A DNA stretch of 64,000 nucleotides from Bactericera cockerelli (GCA_024516035.1 CM044956.1:24061383-24125382); one strand, 5' to 3'; shown: positions 46,856-58,125, counted from the stretch's first letter. Notes: a model not told the origin generated them from the letters alone. Numbers and translations are program-made.

Positions 46856-49000
46856 CTAGAATCAAGAAAACGAAGTCTTTAATTAGTTCTTTATAGGATT
46901 ATGTGGAGAGCTCCTGTAGCCTGTTCCATTAAGATATAGAATTGTAAGATATCGAATAATATTCAAGTCTAGTCATTTAAATTGCTGTTCCAATATGAAA
47001 TATCTACACTTGTAGAAACATGAGCTCCCGAGTTGTACAACACACATAACGTGTGCAACTCTCAGAATTTTATGCAAAACATTTCACCAATTTTTACTAA
47101 TGAATTTGGATTTGTAACTTCATAGTGAACTTAATAATACATTGGTACACAATAGTGTGTGGGCTCACATTTCTTACAAAAAAAAGTTGAACATGAGGTT
47201 AATCACTGATTAAAGAACGTTTAAACGAGGCTGTCGGTATTAGTGTGTGGGCTGACATCAATATGAAAACAAACATTCCCTTAATCCCTTTACGTCAACG
47301 GAGCTAAGACTCTTTGTTGGCAACTAGCTTCCCACTAGCAAAAAAAATCATATTGAGGGGATATAATAATTGTAAATTCTATGCTATATATGTATATCTA
47401 CTCAATATTTGAAATTGTATAAGTAGATTGTAGATCCTACATAAAGTCAATAACGTAGACTTTTCAAAACATTGGAAATATGTAAAAGATTATTCAATGG
47501 GGCTTTAGTCCGGTATTCCCCAAGGCTCAATTCTCGTTCCAACGATATTATTTATCACTAAAAAATAACATCTCTCTATTAATAATATCATTATAAGAAT
47601 TCCCTCCATTCTCATGTACGGTCAATAAAGTGTTTTCTGTTCACTCCAAAACAAACGTTTGGGGGGTTCTATCCCACTGTGAGCAATAATTTACAACGCG
47701 AGAGAGAACCCCTAACAAAAACCTGCCAATAATGTAGGAGGTCGGTACAGAAAAAGCGTGTTTCGTCCGAAATGTATAGAAATATATAACGCTCTTTTAT
47801 TCGCATGAATTACTGTGCAAATATAGGAGAGAGAATATTTCATCTCTCCCTACCTCACACTTTCATTCTCTCTATTTTTCAACTTCTTTCCCAGATTTCT
47901 CTTTTTCTCAGTCTTTTTTAAGCAGACAAAAATTTACATTTCCAACGAAAAAATCGGAGGGGAAGTAAAGCTAGGAGGTAAGCAAACGAACGGACAGGGA
48001 AGAAAAAGCTTCCTATCATAATCTGCTCTTATATCCTAATTTATGACTAGTAGGTATGAACGGAACCGACAGGGGAAGAGAAACGGAGAATTTCTGGAAA
48101 CTCTCTTTCTCAATTCCTTATTCTTTTATGTCTGTTTTTTATCTCTTTTGCATACTTTCTTTTCAGTAGTCCTTCTTATTCATAATTACTTGTATGCTGT
48201 ATATATTTTGACTTCTAAACTTTTATAGCTAATCCTTACTTCTATAGTATTTCTTCTCCTTTCAGTTTCTCAGATTTATTTTCTTATCATTTTTACTTTC
48301 TATTACTCATAAGGTATTAGGTATAGAAAGAATTGTTTACGGTCAGTTTTTTTTTTTTTTCAGATTCAATTTTTCTACCATTTCCTTCGTTTATCTCATT
48401 TATTTTATACTAGTTTCTTCCTCAGCTATAAATTTTGTCTTTTTTTCTATTATTCTACAGTCTTTAATGATCATTCTCATCTCCAATTTTGCTTCAGTTA
48501 TTTTATGTATTAAAAGTCGGTTCTCTTTCTCGACTACGTTCTCACTTGCTCTCAGTCTATCTTTCTCCTTTGGTCTATTTAATATTTCCGATTAACATAA
48601 ATGTCCACACTTATTGTCCCTCAAGTCGAGAGGAGAGATGTAGGTTTACATACAAAAATCGTCTCGTGAATGTTTCATGTATATTTTTTTTATGTTTACA
48701 TATCTCTCCCCCCTCTCTTCTTCTCTCTCTCTCTCTCTCTCGGCTTCAATATTAAAAAATACGTTTTATTGTTCCGCTTTGGCCGTTATTATGAAAATTA
48801 TTACGAGTAAGGAGAGAGAAAGGTCTTACAAAAACAACAAACATGAATAAAATGCGATAAAAAGAGAAATGGTTTTGAGTAGAAAGAGATGGAAAGCAGA
48901 CAGAAAGAGATAGAGAGACCAAGAAAGGCAGCAGTTGTTGGGATATAAGAAATTGTTGTAGGTACTTCGGAATATAAGAAAAAGGTACGTTAAGTGTATA
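46856..49000. other. Probable intronic or intergenic AT-rich region
   Basis: It contains one reverse-transcriptase scrap (annotated separately) and (CT)n at 48719-48741. No other exon is supported. If the Ig exon is real, much of this would be its upstream intron. Confidence 0.4.
47509..47559 (+). pseudogene. Non-LTR reverse-transcriptase fragment
   Basis: One frame reads SGIPQGSILVPTILFIT, which matches the conserved G(V/I)PQGS-x-LGP-x-LF block of LINE-type reverse transcriptases. The following bases, after a one-base shift, continue NNISLL, close to the expected IND region. The flanks are out of frame and degenerate, so it is an old fragment. The clade cannot be set from 17 residues. Confidence 0.6.
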
Positions 49001-49254
49001 AAGTTCCAGTTCAAGTACCCATTGCTAAAAGCAACTTTGTAAGTGAATTTTTAGGATTACATACGATTGTAATTCTAGACTGTGTGTTTTCTAATATTAA
49101 ATTTATAAATTAAATTATCATACTTGTGTTAATCACTTTCGTGATCTTACAACTACTAAAACTCGCTTTACTAAATCTACGCTGAATCCGGGACTTGAAC
49201 CACCAACCTCCACCAAACAAGTCCGACGCCCTATCGATCAAGCTACTGAGGTCG
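49001..49254 (-). mobile_element. tRNA-headed SINE family S3, copy 2 (inverted)
   Basis: The - strand starts TCAGTAGCTTGATCGATAGG with box B GGTGGTTCAAGTCCCGG, and is collinear with 31681-31941 down to GGGTACTTGAACTGGAACTT. The two copies define a ~255-260-bp unit without an obvious poly(A). Confidence 0.8.
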
Positions 49255-50149
49255 GTTTATGAATTATTTGTATTAGGTCGGAGAGAGTGAGAGAGGAAAG
49301 CAAGAAGAAATATCTCATTTACATTATTTTTATTAACAACAACAACAACAACATAAAAATTGCAATTTAATTTACTGAGAGCTTTCATGTACAACATGTG
49401 AAATGAACAAATGAAACCAAAGGTAATCCTAAACTCAAACAAAATTTGAAACAGTTTAAAACCAACATCAGCACAAATGCTGCACACAAAAGTAAAACCG
49501 AGGTGGTTACTGCAATTTTATTACTAACCTCACGTGAATGGGAATTGCATATAGACAGCAAACTTTGATAATATTTAGCCGGACGTGCTCCACAATACTC
49601 CACATGTGCAAAACTGCAATCACAACTACATAACATAGCATACAATGAACCTCACCAGCATCGTGTTCCGTCCGCTACTTGGGGAAATAATGGCTGGTGT
49701 GGAAGCTGACGCATAGTCTTATTTATCACATCAACTACATGTGCAGTGTAACACACATCACCTCACAAAAAGTAAACTGCGAGCAAGGGTGGTATCAATT
49801 CAAATCATAGAAGAAAATAGGAAACTAAAAGGTTAGCATGGTGGGAAAAGGTATTGCATGATTTTATTTACAATTATACATAGAATATAATAAAATTATA
49901 GATGTTAAAGTAGATAGAAAGTAGATATGTGAGCAATTTATCGACGGAAACAGTAGCATTTTAAATCCGCACTGTAATAATAAATATTACACCCTGTCCT
50001 GACTAAAATAGAAGATATTATAAGAGAGAGGCATCACTAGAAGAAAACAGGGATAGGTAGAGAAAGCCTGGGTAGAGAATGTGATAAGAGAAATGCCGAG
50101 TAAAATTAACTGGGAAATAGAAAGACAGGACTCTCTCTCTCTCTTTCAG
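49255..50149. other. Intergenic, nothing recognised
   Basis: AT-rich, with a small AAC microsatellite (49337-49352). No gene supported. Confidence 0.4.
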
Positions 50150-50255
50150 GTCAGGCGCATGGTTCTCTATCACCCAGAACCGCTAGTGCGCAGTTAATTA
50201 ATTTAAAATGGGACGATCTACAGCTACATCATGTCTCCTATCTATCTATTCTTTA
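50150..50255 (+). mobile_element. Family A repeat, middle fragment
   Basis: GTCAGGCGCATGGTTCTCTA, then TCACCCAGAACCGCTAGTGC, then AATTTAAAATGGGACGATCT matches the centre of family A (for example 15391-15470). Both ends are missing. Confidence 0.75.
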
Positions 50256-50269
50256 CACAAATCCAGACC

Positions 50270-50690
50270 ATCTGACCGAGAAACTTAAATTTTGCAGATA
50301 GGTCCGTTTGGATCAGGGAATTCTTCTAGGCTAGGTTATATCTCCATAAGGTTAAGGTACAATGAGAACGGACAAAAAAATGAATGATTGACCCAAAAAA
50401 TGTTCACGTTTCTCAACCTAAATGAAACAGTTTTTCGTTTTTCTCGAAATTTGTCGTGACGAGCTATCAACTCAGAGCGAGAAAGTTTTAGGCAAGGGTT
50501 GGAGCTTTCAATTGACACATCGATCGCGAATTTCTGATGAGTCGTTCTTGAGCTACAACGGTAAGGTAAAAAATGGATGGGTGACTTAAAAAATATTCAC
50601 GTTTTTCGAATTAAATGACATTTTTTCTGAATTATTCGCGACAAGGATTTATGAATTCCCCATTAGCGACAATCAATAAAAAATCAAATT
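50270..50690 (+). repeat. Interspersed repeat family B, copy 1
   Basis: GATAGGTCCGTTTGGATCAG starts a stretch shared with 54905-55400. It includes TGTCGTGACGAGCTATCAAC, GAGAAAGTTTTAGGCAAGGG and GATGAGTCGTTCTTGAGCTA. The AAAATGGATGGGTGACTTAA part is repeated within the unit at a ~185-bp period, as in the second copy. Confidence 0.75.
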
Positions 50691-51325
50691 TTGACTGCCT
50701 TATAGGAAGCTTCATAAGTCAATTAATATTTGTGAGACCATTACGTCTGACTTTGCACTAGGCCACTAGGCTAAGTCTTTTAAATTTTTTAAAGCACTTC
50801 TCTAAGTAGTAAGTAGGAAGAAAGATATACATAGATACCTATTCATATGAAATAACTATCCTTTAAAAACACCCCGTATCCATAGACATACACATTTCTA
50901 TGGTGTAAATATATATCTAATAGATAAGATCACCCTACTTCGTGTTTTCCGTATATGTTCAAGAAATGCAAAATCCTCCTAATTTAGGATAATGGAAAGA
51001 CACTCAATTTTCTACTCTTGTGGAGATTAGTACTTCAAACTAAAAGCTATGGTTGTTTGTGATATACATTTTACATCAGTCTCTTTCAAAAGCATTAACA
51101 TTATGACCTAAACCCGATTGAGAACCGGTTCAACTAACCTCAGCAACGATATTTAAACTATACTCGTTAGAACTGAAATTTTATTTAAAATCTTATGCAA
51201 GATCTTCGCAAAATTAAGCTCGTAGATACTTTGTTGTAATATTAGATTTCTGGTCGTTTGGATTGTTTTAGATACAATCGGTCTTGTAAAATTTTCTAAG
51301 GAATTATAACAATTTATTTTTGCAC

Positions 51326-51600
51326 CTCCGTGGCAATAATGGTTTAGAGACTGCCCGTAGTCCAGAGATCCCGAAGTTCAACTCACGGCTGGTGCAAGAC
51401 TTTTCAGAAAAAAAATTTGCTCAAACATACCAAAACGTTAAGCTGCCATTCCCGGCCCTACCCTAGGCTGGCTGAGGATTAATCTTGGGTAGTTGGTACT
51501 GATTCCCAGCGAATAGGGGGTAAACCCCCTGTTAATCAAGGACGTTTAAATCAATTAGAAATCGATTGGCGTTGAGGAAGGGCCACTCCATCCAATAAAA
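51326..51600 (+). mobile_element. SINE with a tRNA-like head joined to the shared core
   Basis: Bases 51326-51400 have box-A-like GTGGCAATAATGGTTTAGAG and box-B-like GAAGTTCAACTC in tRNA spacing. From 51447 the core shared with the 5S-headed SINEs appears (CCCGGCCCTACCCTAGGCTG, then GATTCCCAGCGAATAGGGGG and TAAACCCCCTG). It ends with the alternative 3' part AATCGATTGGCGTTGAGGAA also seen at 39301. The core thus occurs with two heads and two tails. Confidence 0.6.
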
Positions 51601-52196
51601 AAACGTGTCTTTACCATGCCCTAAACCAAACTCCAACCATGAAAGGTTGAACTAATAGCCGAGACCCCAAAAAGCAACATTAAGCTAATATGGGTAATAT
51701 AAACGGCAAGGGAGATATTTTAAATTATAACATTGATTCTTATAATTCTCAACTGTTGATATAATAAGACTTTAGTATTTTTAATATCTTACCTTTAAAG
51801 CTAACACCAATAGTGAAATTTGCACTACAGCGCAAGGGTCCTGGAATAATACCTGGAGGCCTACCAGATAATAGGATTAAGCTGTCTAGAGGATGAGTAT
51901 GAAAGTGTTAAATTGTTTACAAAGGAAATTACCTATTCATCCAAGATACACAAGAAATCAAGCCAAGGAAACCCATAGGGAAAAGATACTTCTAAGTAGA
52001 CAGTGGTGTATTTGAAATACATACCTACTATACTTTGTTCAATAATAGCGACTCACCTGATTCATTTAAAATGTCCTGGATCTCAGCTTTTATTATTGTT
52101 GATAGAAGGTTGAACAGAGTCTTAAATGAAGATAAAAAGATTCTTGAAACTCTCGTATAACTGATTTTGCCTGTCTGCAGCAGGTATTAGCTGTGG
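51601..52196. other. Intergenic, nothing recognised
   Basis: No gene or repeat signal that I can support. Confidence 0.4.
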
Positions 52197-52391
52197 TACA
52201 GGGTATTCAAAAAAATCTTGTAATTTTCACAGATATTGAAATTGCCTTAATATAGAAATATTTTTGTGGAGTGTGAGACATAAGTTTACTTTAAAATGTC
52301 TTCATGCACCTTTCTCAGTTTGACAAGTATAGTTACAATGACAAGATCACGAGAATTCAGAGAAAAGGTAGTGATATTTAGACACCCTGTA
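52197..52391. mobile_element. Short element bounded by TACAGGGT / ACCCTGTA (weak)
   Basis: The ends are TACAGGGTATTCAAAAAAAT and TTTAGACACCCTGTA. The inverted match is only 8 bp, but CAGGGTG-type termini recur at 28933 and 56778 in this window. Non-coding. Confidence 0.35.
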
Positions 52392-52526
52392 AGCAATGTT
52401 GAATTCATGTTAAAAAAAAAAAAATATTTCATGTAAAATAAAAATTAATATAGTATATACAAAATAAATAAGATAATTATGAGTCACTTGATAGATAGCT
52501 ACTAATTATGCTTTTCAACGTACCTA

Positions 52527-52664
52527 ATTTAGGGCGGAATTAATAGACAACATCAATAACTTAAGTCGTTGGTAAGTGTCGGTTTTCCCTATCTTACACA
52601 GTACGCATTCGGTGACATAGGCCACAGAGGTATTACAAAAACGTCTATTAATTCCGCCCTTAAT
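52527..52664. mobile_element. MITE with 20-bp inverted ends
   Basis: Left AGGGCGGAATTAATAGAC and right GTCTATTAATTCCGCCCT are exact complements, and the match extends a few imperfect bases outward. The body is ~137 bp and non-coding. The same outer motif, TTAATTCCGCCCTA, appears alone at about 63883-63896. Confidence 0.8.
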
Positions 52665-54173
52665 CTCTTCTGAGATCCGGGACATTCTTTCAAATAAAAC
52701 AGGTGAGTAGGAGAATCGCATCTATTGAATATTAGTGCATACGTACAACTGTACATGGAAAAATCTGTATCTCTTCAGTCACAACTACCCGTCGACGTTT
52801 TGTCACCATTGGGTAATGACTGAACTGTGACAGTTAGCTGAAGATGATTCCTACGCCAAAGATATTGGTATCGAACACAGAAAAGACTTGGCAAAGCGGG
52901 TGAAATCATGAAATAAAATACATTAGATGGTTTAACACACACACTTGAAAAATATAGGGTATATATGGCACTGCACTCATCAAAGATATATTCGGCACTG
53001 GACTGTTCTGCAATAGATGAAAGACAATCCTTTCCTCTGATTAATGAAATGACATCAAAGCCAGAATTCCAAAAGGAAATTAATAATGAATATCTAGTTC
53101 ACTGAAACTTACAAAAGCAACAATGGACGGTACCAAGCTAGCAAGTGTTTTACGAATTTCAAAGTTGGTCTTAATTGTTGTGGTCAAGGTATTTGGAGAA
53201 CCTCTTAGTGTTAATTAATATCGTTTCCGACTCTCTTTTTGTTGCATTCTTGACTTGCAGATAAGTAAAGTAGTGAGGAGTAAATGCTGAAAGGACATGG
53301 CGGATTCTGAATGGAGAATAGCATTATTCTGAATGGAGAATAGCACTTTAGTTGTAGGTGTAGGTATACAATTATACATGCAAGGAACAGAAAAGTAGTG
53401 TTGTTTTGGGTACTCACAATTTGGTATACACTATACAATTTTGTTTAGTGGTTTAATATAATTTACTGTAATTTATTTAAGAGCTAAAAATCTTCCTGAA
53501 AACTAAACTTCATAAGAAAATAAATACAATTCTAGATCCTACAGATTCTACTAAAATATGGAAAATTTAAATGAGTGATTCATGTAAGGGATAGAAGTTG
53601 GAAGTATAGTATGTACTATAATTATGTATCTAGTAGTATAGAAAATTTACAGTGACAGTTTATTCCTATAACGGTATCATAACTTTGAATGTATTGTGCC
53701 TTATTCAATATTCCACACTCATAGTAACAAGAAACCCACCACTACACCTGGGTCTGCTCTTTTTTTCATATAAACACAGGGAATGTTCCCCAGTTCAACC
53801 GATAACATCTCACCAAGAGATAAACTAACATTATTTTGAAACAAATTCACAATTTCGCTCATAAAACGAGAACCTAACAAGAGAGAGCTTTAAAAAATGG
53901 AAACCATGATTTAGAAGTTCACAAGTTTCATAGGAATTCTGTGAATTGAATAGCTTAAATAAGATATTAATCAAGAAAGACGCAGGAAATAAAGCACCAC
54001 AATCTGAATTTTGCTTCAGATTTATGTATTTGTGAACAACAGATTGTTGCCAGATACTCCTCGTATTTCATTGGGATTATCTTCATGTTCAATCTGTGGA
54101 ACCCCAGAGTACCCAATTTAGAATAGGGTTTCCCTCTAGCTCAAGCTTACAAACTACACATGTATTTTCCTGA
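52665..54173. other. Intergenic, nothing recognised
   Basis: One 17-bp direct duplication (CTGAATGGAGAATAGCA near 53307 and 53330). No gene supported. Confidence 0.4.
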
Positions 54174-54268
54174 GCTGCTGCTCATGCGCGGATATAGGGG
54201 GGGGCACGGGGGGCACGTGCCCCCCCAAATTTTTTCGGTAAGCGGTGTTTCTCAAATTTCATTATACC

Positions 54269-54860
54269 TAATCCCGTAAAAAAAAAATCTCAATGAGTTA
54301 GGGGGGCACGGGCCCCAAAATAATTCCAAATTCTAAGACTAATCCCGTAAAAAAAGATCTCAATGAAGTTAGGGGGGCACGGGCCCCAAAATAATTCCCA
54401 ATTCTAAGACTAATCCAGCAACAACAAAAAAAAGATCTCAATCAGTTAGGGGGGCACGGGCCCCAAAATAATTCTCAATTCGAAGACTAATCCCGTAAAA
54501 AAAGATCTCATTGAGTTAGGGGGGCACAGGCCCCAAAATAATTCCCAATTCTAAGACTAATCCCGTAAAAAAAGATCTCAATGAGTTAGGGGGGCACAGG
54601 CCCCAAAATAATTCCCAATTCTAAGAGTAATCCCGTAAAAAAAAGATCTGAATATTACTCAATAAGTTAAGGGTGCACGGGCCCCAAAATCATTCCCAAT
54701 TCTAAGACTAATACCGCAAAAAAAAAAAAAAGATCTCAATCAGTTAGTGGGGCACGGGCCCCAAAATAATTCCCAATTCTAAGACTAATCCCTTTAAAAA
54801 AATCTCATTAAGTTAGGGGTGCACGCGGGACCCGAAATAATTCACAATTCTAAGACCAAT
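54269..54860 (+). repeat. ~70-bp tandem array, ~8.5 units
   Basis: The unit is CTAATCCCGTAAAAAAAGAT, then CTCAATGAGTTAGGGGGGCA, then CGGGCCCCAAAATAATTCCC and AATTCTAAGA. The GGGGGGCACGGGCCCC heart echoes the GGGGGGGGCACGGGGGGCAC of the enclosing element's left end (54197-54216). Later units vary (ACAGG for ACGGG, A-run length). Confidence 0.9.
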
Positions 54861-54904
54861 AAGGAATACCTAACCTAATAATAAAGCTGTCAAATCCACA
54901 CAGA

Positions 54905-55400
54905 TTGTCCGAGAAACCTGTAATTTTACCTATAGGTCCATTTGGATCAGGGAATATATCTCTAAGGGTTCAGCTAAACGGGGTAAGGACAGAAAATGGA
55001 TGGGTGACACAAAAAAATCACATTTTCGACCGAAATGACATTTTTTTTCTCAAAATTTGTCGTGACGGCGCCACGGCAACGGCGTATCAACTCAAAAATA
55101 GAAAGTTTTAAGCAAGGGTTCAAGGTTTCATTTGAGATATCAATCACGAAATTCTGATGACCCGTTCTTGAGCTACGTTGAGTAAGGACATAAAATGGAT
55201 GGGTAAACAAAAAGTATTTACATTTTTTGACCTGGCTGACATTTTTTCTCGAAATATATCGTGACGAACTATCAACTCAAAGCGAGAATGTTTTTGCAAG
55301 GGTTGTAGTCGTCATTTGACATATTGATCGCGAAATTCTGATGAGCCATTCTTGAGCTCCATTAAGGACAGGAAATGGATGGGTGACACGAAAAATATTG
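54905..55400 (+). repeat. Interspersed repeat family B, copy 2
   Basis: It opens with TATAGGTCCATTTGGATCAG and contains about 2.3 units of a ~185-190-bp internal repeat. Each unit begins AAATGGATGGGTGA and passes through TTTGTCGTGACG and TTCTGATGA to TTCTTGAGCTAC. It is collinear with 50270-50690. Here it lies inside the larger inverted-repeat element. Confidence 0.75.
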
Positions 55401-55404
55401 ACAT

Positions 55405-55550
55405 TTGTGTGTGTGTGTGTGTGTGTGTTTGTTTGTTTGTTTGTGTGTGTGGTGTTGTGTGTGTATGTGTGTGTTGTGTGAGTGTGTGTATGGTGTGTGT
55501 GATGTGTGTGTGTGGTGGGTGTGTGGTGTGGTGGGTGTGTGTTTGTGTGA
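55405..55550 (+). repeat. (TG)n / (TTTG)n microsatellite
   Basis: About 145 bases of TG-rich simple sequence inside the 54174-55653 element. It is followed by the - strand family C head (GATAGGCTTGCGAAGCGGCG, then GGTGCAACCCGCTAG). Confidence 0.9.
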
Positions 55551-55653
55551 TAGGCTTGCGAAGCGGCGGGTGCAACCCGCTAGCTAGGTATACGAGTATT
55601 GTGCGATTGTGCCCCCCCAGTACAAGAGGGCTATATCCGCGCATGCTGCTGCT

Positions 55654-56385
55654 TGTGTGCGCTCTCCTCTAGGATTATCCTGCAATTTTCAATATTTTAT
55701 ATTGTAACCCATTACTTATTGTGTTTTCTTGTGTTGAATGTTTTTATTTGAATCCATGTTTAAGCACCTGAAGAAGTGCAACACACGAGAACAAGCTACC
55801 TATACTTGTTTTCCTTCAATAGAAATCTTCTCCTCTATTCCTTCACCTATTATAACTGTTTAGGCCTATTAATTATAATTCAAGATAAGGCTAATAAGGT
55901 TAAGCAATGACTCAAAATGGTTTTCAAGATGACTCAATGCAACCTAAAAGCAGTTTTCACATTAGCATTTATAGATGACTATGGGCAAAAGCACAAAGAT
56001 GTACATGATTACTCGTATATTAAGAACTTGTTGTGGTATACCATTACTTAAGATGGAATTGTGTTAAAATGAAAATATGGGACAACAATATTGACAATAT
56101 ATCGCAAATATATTGACAATATTGCGCAAATATATTGACAATATATCGCAAATGGCAAGAAAATTAATTTTTGAAAACATTGAAATTTTTCTCTCAAATA
56201 CGGACTATATTTAATTAATTGAAATTTCAAACAGCCAGCTCGTAAAGTATCGCATGAAAATTCCAGTAGCTCCAGTACCTCTCCAAACATTTCAACATAA
56301 ACTGAGAAAATCACGAAAGATTTAATCAGAAACTATACAACAAAATTTCCGTATTTTAAAGGCTCCAAACACACCATTAAAAATC
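55654..56385. other. Upstream region of the thioredoxin gene
   Basis: A short tandem repeat (ATATTGACAATATATCGCAA, about three units) lies at 56094-56155. A TATTTTAAAG stretch at 56351-56360 lies about 30 bases before the ATG and may be 5' UTR or core promoter. No other feature. Confidence 0.4.
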
Positions 56386-58125
56386 ATGTCTCTTCTACAA
56401 CACATCATCAGGCCTTTGAGACAGCAAACACTCTGTTTCTTCCTGAGCAACACGGGGAACAGATGCGTCCCACTCTCAGGTGTGGCCAGACGCTGGATAT
56501 CTCACATGGAGGTGGAGGACTCACAGAGCTTCCAGAAGAAGCTGAAAGCCACCAAGGTACCCGTGCTGGCCTACTTCTACAAGCCGCAGTGTGGATTCTG
56601 CAAGACCTTTGAAGACAAGTTGAGCTCCGTGATAAAAGACTCGAATATTGTTGACGTTTTAATGAAGGTAATGGAACTTTTCAAAACATGAGTAGGTGGA
56701 TGCATGAGTCAGTAATTTTTGAAGGCCCATTAATAAATGGGATTAGGTAATGTAAATTTTACAAACTTCAAAGGGTATATACAAGGTGAATAAAAAAACC
56801 CTACCACCCGTTAATGGTAGATTACTGACGATATTTCCAACCCAGATCTACAATCCATTTTTTCAGATTCGGCTCCGTTATCCTAATTCCTACAAAGTGA
56901 AATTTAGAGCCTTTTTGAAAAAGTCTGACTTTGCCTATGTTTTCAGACCATAACATATTTTTGGTAAATAATAGATTGTTTGTGTGAATTTCAGAGGACA
57001 AAGGATCATGTATTCGGATGCTGAAATGGCTGATATGCATTTGGCATATGGAGCATACTAACTTACTAACTAACATATGGAGCATACATTGGCAATAATA
57101 ACCTCATATTATCAACTTTTATGGCAACCTCTCAGGGGCTTACTTGAAAAAATATTATGCAGGCAGGTGGCAGGTTTTTTTTTTATTCACCCTGTATACA
57201 TGTATTGACTATTTACAGGTACTCGTAAACAAAAGACATGCATGTTTCGCCTATTATGGCATCATCAGCTGAGACATGTCTTTTGTTTACTTTTATACAG
57301 TCAAAACATTTCTACCATGTGCAGTTTTTAAAAGTTATATTACATGTTCTTATTTATGACATGAATAGGCATTCTTTCAAATAGACTTCTAATCTCGGGA
57401 CATATTGTTTCCTACTGAAGGTGGAACAGAACAGTAGATGAAAAATTTGTTTCTTTAAGAACAAGGTATGATCAAAAAATATTACTCCGATAATGTTAGC
57501 AGATGAATTATGTACAATGTACGAATTTCTTTGTGGTGAAGCACAAGGCCTCTTCACAATTTTTGTGGGTAGCGCAGCATTACTAAGAGCCTCCTTTACA
57601 TTTCGAATTATTCTATTACATTAATTTCTTTTTACTCTGGTAATGCCGCCACTGGTCGTTACTCATACAAGTAACTACTCATTTTTCCTCACGAGGTATG
57701 AGTGGACCCCGAACATCCAAGTACAGAGCAGAAAAAATCCTCCCCCGCTGGGAATCGAACCCAGGTCACCATGTGTGCAATGCCTAGCGCGCTAACTCGC
57801 TCTGCCACAGTGACTACAGATGAATTATAATGATGGATTGTTTGGACGAAAGTTTATACTCATCGGCATTGCATTGAAATACGAGTATAATGTATTATGA
57901 TGTTGCCATTAAAAATACATTTTTCAATTTTCATTTCTGCATTTAAATTTCTTGGAATTGAATTATCTCAAGGTGAACGTTGAGGTGGGGAGAGACGTGG
58001 CGGAGAAGTATCATGTAGAAGCCGTGCCGACTGTGCTGGGATTCCGCAGTGGCAAAGAAGTGGACAAAATCGTTGGAAATGTCAACAAGGAAATCATTGA
58101 GAAGATGGTGACTAATTTGAAATAA
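56386..58125 (+). CDS. Thioredoxin-fold protein, probably mitochondrial, atypical CGFC site (144 aa, two exons)
   Basis: Exon 1 is 56386-56667 (94 codons, donor AAG|GTAATG) and exon 2 is 57973-58125 (50 codons plus TAA, acceptor TCTCAAG). They are joined in phase 0 over a 1305-bp intron. Residues 1-41 are rich in Arg, Ser and Leu, have no acidic residue, and hold an RRWIS processing-like site, which indicates a mitochondrial leader. The fold is thioredoxin: VPVLAYFY beta-strand, the active site C69-G-F-C72, cis-Pro loop AVPTV (P113), then GFRSGKEVDKIVG. Family knowledge: mitochondrial thioredoxin has WCGPC and a buried Asp. Here the sequence is QCGFC, and the buried Asp position is Tyr63. The redox Cys pair is kept, but potential and partner choice are probably altered. 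It is likely a diverged paralogue and not the housekeeping Trx2. The intron holds a MITE and a SINE. Confidence 0.9.
56778..57198. mobile_element. MITE in the thioredoxin intron
   Basis: The left end TATACAAGGTGAATAAAAAA, then ACCCTACCACC, is the inverse of the right end GGTGGCAGGTTTTTTTTTTA, then TTCACCCTGTATA. The inverted repeat is about 30 bp with three or four mismatches. The ~420-bp body is non-coding. Confidence 0.8.
57538..57814 (-). mobile_element. tRNA-headed SINE family S2, copy 1 (in intron)
   Basis: The - strand begins GTCACTGTGGCAGAGCGAGT, then TAGCGCGCTAG (box A), with GGGTTCGATTCCCAGCGGGG (box B). A body (CTCATACCTCGTGAGGAAAA and the GCGCTACCCACAAAAATTGT end) follows to GAAGAGGCCTTGTGCTTC. 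Copies at 61531 and 62530 match. It is antisense to the thioredoxin gene. Confidence 0.85.

Larger units (their letters stand above)
54174..55653. mobile_element. ~1.46-kb inverted-repeat element with 9-bp target duplication
   Basis: ATGCGCGGATATAG at 54184-54197 is matched exactly by CTATATCCGCGCAT at 55631-55644. GCTGCTGCT flanks the element on both sides (54174-54182 and 55645-55653), as a 9-bp target duplication would. Inside each end lies a G7-8CAC / GTGC7 motif. The interior holds the ~70-bp array, a family B copy and a TG microsatellite, with no transposase frame. Duplications of 8-9 bp are typical of hAT-like and some other DNA transposons, but the class is unproven. The simple-sequence nature of the duplication weakens the inference. 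Confidence 0.7.

Noticed and set aside
55312..55672. Open frames over the TG tract on both strands
   Set aside because: Simple-sequence translations (Cys-Val or His-Thr repeats).
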